Assembly: GCF_031954365.1 (NCBI RefSeq)
Contig: NZ_JAUSVZ010000001.1
Source of the DNA: Brevibacillus aydinogluensis
GTDB lineage: Bacteria; Bacillota; Bacilli; Brevibacillales; Brevibacillaceae
Reading direction: 5' to 3' (one strand)
DNA length: 64,000 bases
A model generated the notes under the pieces. That model was not told where the DNA came from. It was given only the letters and a program-made list of their open reading frames with translations, and did not search any database. Shown one piece after another: positions 49,782-57,448 of this stretch. Position 1 is the stretch's first letter, and each line of letters begins with the position of its first letter. The position numbers were made by a program, and so were the translations under genes.

Positions 49782-51662
49782 ATGGCTGGTCCCTATTCAG
49801 CTGATTTTGTGAACCGAGTCCGTGCCGCTGTGGATATCGTGGACGTGGTGGGAGAATACGTTCAGCTCCGGAAAAGTGGGCGGTCGTTCGTCGGTCTGTG
49901 TCCGTTCCACTCGGAAAAGACACCCTCCTTCAACGTCAACGCGGAGCGACAGTTTTTTCATTGCTTTGGCTGTGGGGCAGGCGGAGATGTCTTTTCCTTT
50001 TTAATGAAGATGGAGCAGTTGACCTTCCCCGAAGCGCTGCACAAGCTGGCGGAACGCGCAGGAATTGAACTGCCCATGACGCACGCCAAGGAGGATGACG
50101 ATCCGCCGGAGAATCGGGCCAAGCAGGCGATGCTTTCGGCCCACCAATTGGTCGGCAAACTGTACCATTACGTCCTGACGGAAACGCCCTACGGAAAGGA
50201 AGCGATGACCTATCTGTCGAAGCGCGGCCTTTCGCCGCAGACCATTGCGGATTTTCAGATCGGATTCGCGCCCGATTCGTGGGATTTCGTCACGCAGTTT
50301 CTGCAAAAGCGCGGCTTTTCCCTGGACCAGATGGTGGAAGCGGGGCTCTTGGTCAAGAGTGAAACAGGCAACATCTTTGACCGCTTTCGCGGACGGATCA
50401 TGTTCCCCATCCACGATTCGCAGGGAAACATCATCGGTTTTGGCGGCCGGCTGCTGGAAACCGCTTCTGCATCCAGGCAGCAGGCCAAACAGCCCAAGTA
50501 CCTAAACAGCCCGGAAAGTCCGCTGTTCAACAAGAGCGCCAACTTGTTCAATCTGCACCGGGCCCGTCCTTTCATGCGAAAGCGAAAGCAGGCGCTGCTG
50601 TTTGAGGGCTACGTCGATGTCGTCTCGGCATGGCAGGCCGGTTTTCACCAGGGCATTGCCACACTGGGGACCGCACTGACCGAGCAGCAGGCGCGGATCA
50701 TCCGCCGCAACGTGGAACAGGTCGTCCTCTGCTACGATGGAGACGCTGCCGGCCAGGAGGCGACGGCCAAGGCGATTCACATCCTGCAGGAGGCCGGACT
50801 GATCGTGCGGGTGGCACCGCTGCCGCAGGGAACAGACCCCGACGATTACATCCGCCAGCACGGCCCGGAGGCGTTTTCGCAGCAGGTGCTGCTGCAGGCG
50901 ATGCCGGTGACCGCGTTTCGCTTGAAACATTTGCGCGCCAGCCACGTAATACAGGATGAGACAGACCAGGCGCGGTTCATCGAAAAGGCGCTTGCCATCG
51001 TCATCGAACTGAACAGCCCGGTAGAGCGGGACTTGTATTTGCGGCAGTTGGCGGAAGAATACTCAATCTCGCTTGACACGCTCAAGTGGGAGGCCCGTCG
51101 GCTGTACAAACAGCAAAAAAATAACAGCCACAGGGATAAAGTATCGCCAGCATGGAATAATAGTATAAATAATGGAAAAGTTACGCGCGCAAAAACACTG
51201 CCGCCCGCTTACCATACGGCCGAGCGCATGCTGCTGTACTACATGATGCGAAACCGGCACATTGCAGAACGCGTCCAGACAGAGTGCAATGCCTCTTTTC
51301 AGGTGGATGAACACGACGCGCTGGCTGCCTATCTGTACGCTTACTTCGCAGAAGGACATCCGGAAGACCCTGGACAGTTTATCCATTACCTGCAAGATGA
51401 ATCGTTAAAGCAATTAGCCTCGGGATTGGCGATGATGGAGTGTAAAGAAGAGGTATCTGATCAAGAGATCGGGGACTACATCAAGCAAGTGAATCACTAC
51501 CCGAAGCGCGCCGAGCTGGAGCGACTGCGGGAAGAACAACGCAGCCTGCACCTCCAAGCCTCCTCCGCAGACAGCGAGGAAGCGCGCAGAGAACTGGAAA
51601 TTCAAGCAGCCGTCATAGGGATGAAGATTCTTGAATTGGAAAATGCTTTAAAGGAAGGGTAG
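49782..51662 (+). CDS. dnaG: DNA primase
   Basis: Makes RNA primers at the replication fork. 626 residues. N-terminal zinc domain CPFHSEKTPSF with HCFGCGAGGD (near 40-65), the RNA polymerase core with GFGGRLL, and the TOPRIM motif LFEGYVDV with YDGDAAG (near 265-315). The C-terminal part binds the DnaB helicase. Start is ATG 49782, after AAAGGTGG. Followed by sigA, the conserved macromolecular-synthesis pair. Confidence 0.97.
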   Translation: MAGPYSADFVNRVRAAVDIVDVVGEYVQLRKSGRSFVGLCPFHSEKTPSFNVNAERQFFHCFGCGAGGDVFSFLMKMEQLTFPEALHKLAERAGIELPMTHAKEDDDPPENRAKQAMLSAHQLVGKLYHYVLTETPYGKEAMTYLSKRGLSPQTIADFQIGFAPDSWDFVTQFLQKRGFSLDQMVEAGLLVKSETGNIFDRFRGRIMFPIHDSQGNIIGFGGRLLETASASRQQAKQPKYLNSPESPLFNKSANLFNLHRARPFMRKRKQALLFEGYVDVVSAWQAGFHQGIATLGTALTEQQARIIRRNVEQVVLCYDGDAAGQEATAKAIHILQEAGLIVRVAPLPQGTDPDDYIRQHGPEAFSQQVLLQAMPVTAFRLKHLRASHVIQDETDQARFIEKALAIVIELNSPVERDLYLRQLAEEYSISLDTLKWEARRLYKQQKNNSHRDKVSPAWNNSINNGKVTRAKTLPPAYHTAERMLLYYMMRNRHIAERVQTECNASFQVDEHDALAAYLYAYFAEGHPEDPGQFIHYLQDESLKQLASGLAMMECKEEVSDQEIGDYIKQVNHYPKRAELERLREEQRSLHLQASSADSEEARRELEIQAAVIGMKILELENALKEG

Positions 51663-51696
51663 CATCCGATCATTCCCGGGGAAGGAGGGATAGTAG

Positions 51697-52821
51697 ATGA
51701 ACAAACAAAACATCACGTCAGACTTGGAAGCAGCGTCCATTGAACAAGTGAAGGAACAGTTGGTCGAGTTGGGTAAAAAACGCGGTGCGCTGTCATACAA
51801 GGAAATCATGGAACGCCTCTCCGGATTTGAGCAGGACTCGGACCAAATGGATGAGTTCTTTGAATATCTGAGCGATCAGGGAATCGAGCTGAACAACGAC
51901 AGCGATGACGACGACGATGTGGACGATTTGATCATGAAAGACGAGGACACCGAAGAGTTCGACTTCGACGATCTCTCCGTACCACCCGGAATTAAGATCA
52001 ACGACCCTGTACGCATGTATCTGAAGGAAATCGGCCGTGTTCCTCTGCTTTCCGCCGAAGAGGAGATCAAACTGGCACAGCGAATCGAGCAGGGGGATGA
52101 GGAGGCCAAGCGGCGTCTGGCGGAAGCCAACCTGCGCCTGGTGGTATCCATCGCCAAGCGTTACGTCGGTCGCGGCATGTTGTTCCTCGACCTGATCCAG
52201 GAAGGTAACATGGGCTTGATCAAAGCCGTTGAGAAATTCGACTACCGCAAGGGATACAAGTTCAGCACCTACGCGACCTGGTGGATTCGCCAAGCCATCA
52301 CCCGCGCCATTGCCGACCAGGCGCGCACGATCCGCATTCCGGTTCACATGGTGGAGACCATCAACAAGCTGATTCGCGTATCCCGCCAACTGCTGCAGGA
52401 ACTGGGACGAGAGCCGCTGCCGGAAGAGATCGCGGAAAAAATGGATCTGACGCCGGAAAAAGTGCGGGAGATCATGAAGATCGCACAAGAACCGGTGTCG
52501 CTGGAAACGCCGATCGGCGAGGAAGACGACTCCCATCTGGGCGACTTTATCGAAGACCAGGATGCGCTGGAACCGTCTGACGCAGCCGCTTACGAACTCT
52601 TGAAAGAGCAATTGGAAGACGTGCTGGATACGCTGACCGATCGCGAAGAAAACGTGCTTCGTCTGCGTTTTGGCTTGGATGACGGTCGCACCCGCACGCT
52701 GGAAGAAGTAGGAAAGGTGTTTGGCGTGACCCGTGAGCGGATTCGCCAGATCGAAGCGAAAGCCCTGCGCAAACTTCGCCATCCGAGCCGCAGCAAACGC
52801 TTAAAAGATTTCCTCGAATAA
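51697..52821 (+). CDS. sigA: RNA polymerase primary sigma factor SigA
   Basis: Housekeeping sigma factor, 374 residues. Region 1.1 is acidic (DSDDDDDVDDLIMKDEDTEE). Regions 2.1-2.4 include GNMGLIKAVEKFDYRKGYKF and STYATWWIRQAITRAIADQA, which recognise the -10. Region 3 and region 4.2 (TRERIRQIEAKALRKLRHPS) recognise the -35. GGGAAGGAGGG precedes the ATG, 34 bases after dnaG. The promoters marked above would be read by this protein. Confidence 0.97.
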   Translation: MNKQNITSDLEAASIEQVKEQLVELGKKRGALSYKEIMERLSGFEQDSDQMDEFFEYLSDQGIELNNDSDDDDDVDDLIMKDEDTEEFDFDDLSVPPGIKINDPVRMYLKEIGRVPLLSAEEEIKLAQRIEQGDEEAKRRLAEANLRLVVSIAKRYVGRGMLFLDLIQEGNMGLIKAVEKFDYRKGYKFSTYATWWIRQAITRAIADQARTIRIPVHMVETINKLIRVSRQLLQELGREPLPEEIAEKMDLTPEKVREIMKIAQEPVSLETPIGEEDDSHLGDFIEDQDALEPSDAAAYELLKEQLEDVLDTLTDREENVLRLRFGLDDGRTRTLEEVGKVFGVTRERIRQIEAKALRKLRHPSRSKRLKDFLE

Positions 52822-52840
52822 CCGATATAGGTAGTAAGTG

Positions 52841-52873
52841 GCCTACGTGAAGCCGGCGTAGGCTTTTCTTTTT
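52841..52873 (+). terminator. intrinsic terminator of dnaG-sigA
   Basis: GCCTACG (52841-52847) pairs with CGTAGGC (52857-52863), followed by TTTTCTTTTT. Confidence 0.85.
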
Positions 52874-52952
52874 CCAACGGGCAAACGATACGCGCCCACG
52901 GCTGCTGCAGTTTGCCCTCCACCATAGTACCTGTCGTGAGGAGGGGCTCGCG

Positions 52953-53858
52953 TTGGACGATCGGCGCAAACGCATCATCATCGCCGAGATCGAAAACTGG
53001 CGGCGCAACAACCTGCTGCCTGAACATTACTGCATCTTCTTGTTGAATCTGTACACCGAAGGAGATTGTCCGCCAACTCCTGCTGCCGTTGGCAAAGAAG
53101 GAGAGAAGGGAACAGGATCTGCTTCGGCGTCTGCGGGAGGGACGAAAACAACGCGGCCGTACGTGTCCGGGAGCAACCATCCCGTATCGGGGAAGATGAT
53201 CCTGGCCTGGCTGTTGGGCGCCTGCCTGCTTGCAGGAATGATCTTACTTGCTTTCCATTTTAACCGTTTCACCCCCTTAATGCAAATTGCCATCTTTACC
53301 TTTTTTGTGGTTCTCTTCTATATACTGGCATTCATTTTCCGCCGGTCTGCCACACCTTTGCCTCATCTGTTGCTGGGGCTGTCGTCCCTGTTGCTGATTT
53401 TCGGCGGGGTCTACATCCTGAATCAGTGGGAAGGGTCACTTTCGCTCCTGCTCGCGTACCTGGCCGTCGTCTGTCTGCTGTGGTGCGCCAGCGCGTTTCT
53501 GTTCGGTTATGAGTATCTGCTGTACTGCGGGCTGATCGGACTTAGCCTGGTGTATGGAGTGGCCACGCTTGAGCGGGTGGGGACAGGGTATGCCTGGTGG
53601 CGGGCGGAACTGTACTGGGTGCCGATTGCCTGCCTGATGACCGGGTTCGGATTTTTGCTGCACGGCCGTCATCCGAAGTGGGCAGGCGTTCTCGCCGTCT
53701 GCGGCATGATCATCTGGTTTGGCGCGGAGATTCAGTCCCTCTACATCCCACAGGCTCGGCAGGACGTCATCCAGCTCCTGCTGTTTGTCAAAGTATTCGC
53801 AAGTTCCGTGCTGTTTTTTCTGACGCGGTCCTACTGGTTTCAGTGGCTCAGACTGTAG
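52953..53858 (+). CDS. hypothetical polytopic membrane protein
   Basis: A 301-residue protein, family not recognised. The soluble N-terminus (about 1-78) is charged and starts MDDRRKRIIIAEIENWRRNN, with Gly/Ser-rich linker near 48-70. About eight to nine membrane helices follow from residue 82 to the end, in a DUF2157-like arrangement. TTG start at 52953 after GAGGAGGGG. It follows the sigA terminator; no clear promoter of its own. Confidence 0.75.
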   Translation: MDDRRKRIIIAEIENWRRNNLLPEHYCIFLLNLYTEGDCPPTPAAVGKEGEKGTGSASASAGGTKTTRPYVSGSNHPVSGKMILAWLLGACLLAGMILLAFHFNRFTPLMQIAIFTFFVVLFYILAFIFRRSATPLPHLLLGLSSLLLIFGGVYILNQWEGSLSLLLAYLAVVCLLWCASAFLFGYEYLLYCGLIGLSLVYGVATLERVGTGYAWWRAELYWVPIACLMTGFGFLLHGRHPKWAGVLAVCGMIIWFGAEIQSLYIPQARQDVIQLLLFVKVFASSVLFFLTRSYWFQWLRL

Positions 53859-53925
53859 AGCCTGCTTGGCCGGTGGACAAAAAAGGTGTACGATTGGGCT
53901 ACATGCAACGTGCGAGGTGAAGTGT

Positions 53926-54090
53926 GTGGATACCAAATGGCGGGTATTGCTATTCATCGTGTTGGCCGCCGTGTTCTTCGGCGTCGAGACGTTTGCCAAA
54001 GTGGTCAACGTTCCGACCTATAATATTGGATACATTCTGGGCATTCTCTCGTTCATGGCGGGAATTGTTATCGGGGCGCGCAGGCGGTGA
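53926..54090 (+). CDS. small two-helix membrane protein
   Basis: A 54-residue protein starting at GTG 53926 after GAGGTGA. It is made of two hydrophobic segments (residues about 7-23 and 30-48) joined by a short polar loop (KVVNVPTYN), with a basic C-terminus GARRR. No family is recognised; size suggests a small membrane regulator or subunit. The stop codon lies inside its terminator hairpin. It follows the 301-residue membrane protein by 67 bases and may share its transcript. Confidence 0.65.
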   Translation: MDTKWRVLLFIVLAAVFFGVETFAKVVNVPTYNIGYILGILSFMAGIVIGARRR

Positions 54091-54103
54091 GCGCGCTTTT
54101 TTT
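54076..54103 (+). terminator. intrinsic terminator overlapping the end of the small membrane protein gene
   Basis: GCGCGC (54076-54081) pairs with GCGCGC (54091-54096), followed by seven T. Confidence 0.75.
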
Positions 54104-54135
54104 GTTTTCTCGATCAATACTTTTCAGAAAAAACA

Positions 54136-54165
54136 TACACATCCGACAGTTTGCTGATGTATAAT
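54136..54165 (+). promoter_or_regulatory. probable sigma-A promoter of the acyl-CoA dehydrogenase gene
   Basis: TACACA (54136-54141), 18 bases, perfect TATAAT (54160-54165), about 85 bases upstream of the gene. Confidence 0.5.
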
Positions 54166-54177
54166 GGAGATACCATC

Positions 54178-54195
54178 TGAACAAACGCTCAGTCA
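54178..54195. promoter_or_regulatory. FadR-like (TetR family) operator candidate
   Basis: TGAACAAACGCTCAGTCA matches the 18-base FadR box of B. subtilis (TGAATGANTANTCATTCA) at about 11 of 16 fixed positions, including both TGA/TCA ends. It lies just downstream of the promoter of a fatty-acid beta-oxidation gene, where a repressor would block transcription. Confidence 0.5.
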
Positions 54196-54251
54196 GAATG
54201 GGTGACATCTTGATGATCGAGTAAAAATCGCTTGCAAGGAGGCGGACAACC

Positions 54252-55391
54252 ATGCACTTTGACCTGACGGAAGAACAGCGGATGCTAAAAAGCATGATCC
54301 GTTCGTTCGCCGATGAAGTAGTGGCACCGGGAGCGGATGAGCGGGATCGCACCAAGACGTTTCCCGTTGAGATTTTCAAGCAGCTGGCCGAGCTGAATCT
54401 GCTCGGGCTGCCGTTTCCAGAGGAGTACGGCGGTGCGGGGGCGGATACGGTCAGCTTTGCCATTGTCGTCGAAGAACTGAGCCGTGCGTGCGGTTCGACC
54501 GGGATCACCTATTCGGCCCACATCTCGCTGGGCGGGGCGCCGCTCGCCCTGTTTGGCACGGAAGCGCAAAAGCAGAAGTACCTGACGAAAATCTGCTCCG
54601 GCGAGAGCTTGGGCGCCTTTGGCCTGACGGAGCCGAACGCCGGTTCGGACGCGGGCGGCACGAAAACGACTGCCGTGCGGGACGGCGACGGGTGGCTGAT
54701 CAACGGGTCGAAGTGCTTCATTACCAATGCCTCGTACGCCCAATTTGTCGCGCTGACGGCCGTCACAGACAAAGAAAAAGGCTCGCGGGGTATCACCGCG
54801 TTTATTGTACCGACGGATTCGCCCGGCTTCACGGTGCTGGCCAACTACGAAAAACTCGGTCTGCATAGCTCCAACACGACGGAGCTGATTTTGGAAAACG
54901 TTCGCGTGCCGGACGAAAACATCCTCGGCAAGCAGGGCGAGGGCTTCAAGCAGTTCCTGATCACGCTGGACGGCGGGCGCATCGGGATCGGCGCGATGGC
55001 TGTCGGTATCGCCCAGGCGGCGTACGACAAGGCGTTGGAGTACGCCCGGCAGCGGACGGCATTCGGTCAGTCCATTTCCAAGTTCCAAGCCATCCAGCAC
55101 AAGCTGGCGGACATGGCGATGCAGATCGAATTGGCCCGCAATATGGTGTACAAGGCTGCCTGGCTGAAAGACAGCGGCCGAAAGTTCACCAAGGAAGCGG
55201 CAATGGCAAAGCTGTACGCGTCGGAAGTGGCGATGGCCGTCACCCATCAGGCAATCCAGATCCACGGCGGCTACGGGTATATGCGGGAATACCAGGTGGA
55301 GCGTTTCTTCCGCGACGCCCGTCTGCTGGAAATCGGCGAAGGCACTTCGGAAATCCTGCGAAATGTGATCGCCCGAGAAATCGGCTGTTAA
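54252..55391 (+). CDS. acyl-CoA dehydrogenase
   Basis: FAD enzyme of fatty-acid beta-oxidation (or short/branched-chain acyl-CoA oxidation), 379 residues. N-terminal helical domain, the FGLTEPNAGSDAGGTKTTAV block that binds substrate and FAD, the NTTELILENVRVP strand domain, and the C-terminal QAIQIHGGYGYMREYQVERF block. The catalytic Glu lies in the last domain (near LLEIGEGTSEI). AAGGAGGCGG precedes the ATG. Exact chain length preference is not readable. Confidence 0.95.
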   Translation: MHFDLTEEQRMLKSMIRSFADEVVAPGADERDRTKTFPVEIFKQLAELNLLGLPFPEEYGGAGADTVSFAIVVEELSRACGSTGITYSAHISLGGAPLALFGTEAQKQKYLTKICSGESLGAFGLTEPNAGSDAGGTKTTAVRDGDGWLINGSKCFITNASYAQFVALTAVTDKEKGSRGITAFIVPTDSPGFTVLANYEKLGLHSSNTTELILENVRVPDENILGKQGEGFKQFLITLDGGRIGIGAMAVGIAQAAYDKALEYARQRTAFGQSISKFQAIQHKLADMAMQIELARNMVYKAAWLKDSGRKFTKEAAMAKLYASEVAMAVTHQAIQIHGGYGYMREYQVERFFRDARLLEIGEGTSEILRNVIAREIGC

Positions 55392-55409
55392 TGAAGTGGC
55401 GAACGTGTT

Positions 55410-55438
55410 CCCTGCCTTGTCAAAAGGCGGGGTTTTTT
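55410..55438 (+). terminator. intrinsic terminator after the acyl-CoA dehydrogenase gene
   Basis: CCCTGCCTT (55410-55418) pairs with AAGGCGGGG (55424-55432) with one G-U pair, followed by six T. Confidence 0.85.
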
Positions 55439-55452
55439 CGTGCTTTTTTGCA

Positions 55453-55482
55453 TTGGGCAATCTTGGAGAAATAGGGTAGAAT
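55453..55482 (+). promoter_or_regulatory. possible sigma-A promoter of trmK
   Basis: TTGGGC (55453-55458), 18 bases, TAGAAT (55477-55482), 28 bases before the trmK start. Confidence 0.4.
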
Positions 55483-55509
55483 AAAGGACATGGAAGGTGA
55501 AGAACAGGT

Positions 55510-56247
55510 ATGACATCATCATTAATCATTTCCAAGCGGCTTGAGACGATTGCCCGCTATTGTCCGCAGGGAGCCCGCGTTGCCGACATCGGTTCGGACC
55601 ACGCGTTACTGGCTTCTTATTTGCTTGTGCGGGGCATCGCTTCGTTCGTGATCGCCGGAGAGCTGAACGAAGGTCCGTATCAAGCGGCTCTCCGGCAAAT
55701 CCAGACGCTGGCGTTGCGGGACCGTGCGTCGGTGCGCAAGGGTGACGGGCTGTCGGTCCTTCGCCCGGGCGAAGTGGACGCAGTCTGCATCGCCGGCATG
55801 GGCGGTCAATTGATTGTCTCGATACTCACAGCCGGGACTGACAAGCTGGAGGGAGTCCAGCGCCTGATCCTGCAGCCCAATGTGGGAGAAGAACTCGTCC
55901 GCCGCTGGCTGCTGGAAAACGGTTGGCAGCTGGTGGCGGAATCCATTTTGGAAGAAGACGGCATCATCTACGAAATCCTTGTGGCGGAGCGGGGCGAGCC
56001 GGTCAAGCCGTACGAAGGGAAGGAGCGCAGCCGGGACGAACTGCTGCGCATCGGTCCGTTCCTGTGGGAGGAAAAGTCGCCGATCCTCCTGAAAAAGTGG
56101 CAGCAGGAGCGGGACAAGTGGCAGCGGGTGCTGTCCCAACTGCAGCGGTCGCGCAAGCCGGAGGCGGCGGAACGGACCCGGCAGATCGAAGCAGAACTGG
56201 AATGGTTAGACGAGGTGATCGCATGTTTGCACACGGACAAACCGTAA
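55510..56247 (+). CDS. trmK: tRNA (adenine-22-N1)-methyltransferase TrmK
   Basis: Methylates A22 of tRNA. 245 residues. N-terminal class I methyltransferase fold with motif I VADIGSDHALLASYL near residue 21, GELNEGPYQAA, VRKGDGL, and VCIAGMGGQLI; the C-terminal helical coiled-coil domain (about 170-245) is typical. It lies after the sigA region and before the Nif3-like gene, the same order as B. subtilis yqfN-yqfO. The next gene starts inside its 3' end. Confidence 0.95.
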   Translation: MTSSLIISKRLETIARYCPQGARVADIGSDHALLASYLLVRGIASFVIAGELNEGPYQAALRQIQTLALRDRASVRKGDGLSVLRPGEVDAVCIAGMGGQLIVSILTAGTDKLEGVQRLILQPNVGEELVRRWLLENGWQLVAESILEEDGIIYEILVAERGEPVKPYEGKERSRDELLRIGPFLWEEKSPILLKKWQQERDKWQRVLSQLQRSRKPEAAERTRQIEAELEWLDEVIACLHTDKP

Positions 56248-57338
56248 TCCAATACGTGGAGCAGTTGGCCCCCAAAGCGCTGGCGGTGGAAGGGGACAAG
56301 ATTGGCCTGCACGTCGGGACGTTGAACAAGCAGGTAAAAAAAGTGATGGTGGCCCTTGACGTGCTGGAGGAGGTCGTCGACGAAGCCATCTCCGAAAAAG
56401 TGGATCTGATCGTTGCCCACCACGCGGTGATTTACCGGCCGCTCAAGCACTTGCGCACGGATCTGGCCGCCGGGCGGGTCTTTGAAAAACTCTTGAAACA
56501 CGACATCGCCGTCTATACGGCACACACCAACCTGGACGCTGCCGCCGGCGGATTGAACGACTGGCTGGCCGAAGCGATCGGTCTGAGCGATGTGGAGGTG
56601 CTGGACGTCAGCTATCAGGAGCCGTTGAAAAAGCTGGTCGTCTACGTCCCGCTTTCCCATCGGGACGCGGTGTTTCAGGCCGTATTCGAGGCAGGAGCCG
56701 GTTGGGTCGGCAACTACAGTCACTGTTCGTTTCAGGTGGAAGGAACGGGAACGTTTTTGCCGCGGGAGGGAACCAATCCCCACATCGGCCAGCAGGGTAC
56801 GCTGGAGCGGGTGGAAGAAGTCCGGCTGGAGACAGTAATGCCGGCTTCCCGTCAGGCAGCCGTGATCAAGGCGATGCTGGCCGCCCATCCGTACGAAGAG
56901 GTTGCCTACGACGTAATTCCGCTGGAGGCGTCCGGCACCCGGTTGGGTATTGGCCGAATCGGCAAGCTGACGCAGCCCGTGACACTGCGTGAGCTGGCGG
57001 AGCAGATCAAGGAGCGTTTCTCGCTTACCGGCGTTCGTGTCGTCGGCGATCTGGACGCCCCTGTGCGCAAAGTGGCCGTGGTTGGCGGGGATGGCAGCTC
57101 GTTTGTGTCCAAAGCCATTTTTCGCGGAGCCGACGTGTTCGTGACGGGCGATATCGGCTATCATACTGCTCACGACGCGCAGGCGGAGGGGCTGTTTATC
57201 ATAGACGCCGGCCACAACATTGAAAAAATCATGAAAGAGAAGCTGGCTTCCTATCTGGCGGAAAAATTAAAAGCAAACGGCTACCAGACGGAAGTATTTC
57301 CTTCCTCCGTACACACGGATCCGTTCCAATTTGTATAG
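56223..57338 (+). CDS. yqfO: Nif3-like dinuclear metal center protein (YqfO)
   Basis: NIF3/DUF34 protein, long form with an inserted CutA/PII-like domain; proposed roles (GTP cyclohydrolase homologue, nucleotide metabolism) are not proven. 371 residues. Metal-binding His residues in DLIVAHHAVIYRPLK and YTAHTNLDAAAGG near residues 60-105, and FVTGDIGYHTAHDA and DAGHNIEK near the C-terminus. ATG 56223 is inside trmK (25-base overlap) with GAGGTG upstream, so coupled. No terminator is clear in the following 110 bases. Confidence 0.93.
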   Translation: MFAHGQTVIQYVEQLAPKALAVEGDKIGLHVGTLNKQVKKVMVALDVLEEVVDEAISEKVDLIVAHHAVIYRPLKHLRTDLAAGRVFEKLLKHDIAVYTAHTNLDAAAGGLNDWLAEAIGLSDVEVLDVSYQEPLKKLVVYVPLSHRDAVFQAVFEAGAGWVGNYSHCSFQVEGTGTFLPREGTNPHIGQQGTLERVEEVRLETVMPASRQAAVIKAMLAAHPYEEVAYDVIPLEASGTRLGIGRIGKLTQPVTLRELAEQIKERFSLTGVRVVGDLDAPVRKVAVVGGDGSSFVSKAIFRGADVFVTGDIGYHTAHDAQAEGLFIIDAGHNIEKIMKEKLASYLAEKLKANGYQTEVFPSSVHTDPFQFV

Positions 57339-57448
57339 GCAGGCCGCGCGCGCCCGCCGACAGGCGGAAAGCCGGCTGTTTGACCGCAGGCGGAGCGCCG
57401 ATACGGCTTGCGGAAGGTGCGTGTGAGTAAAACGATAGGGGGATTTTT

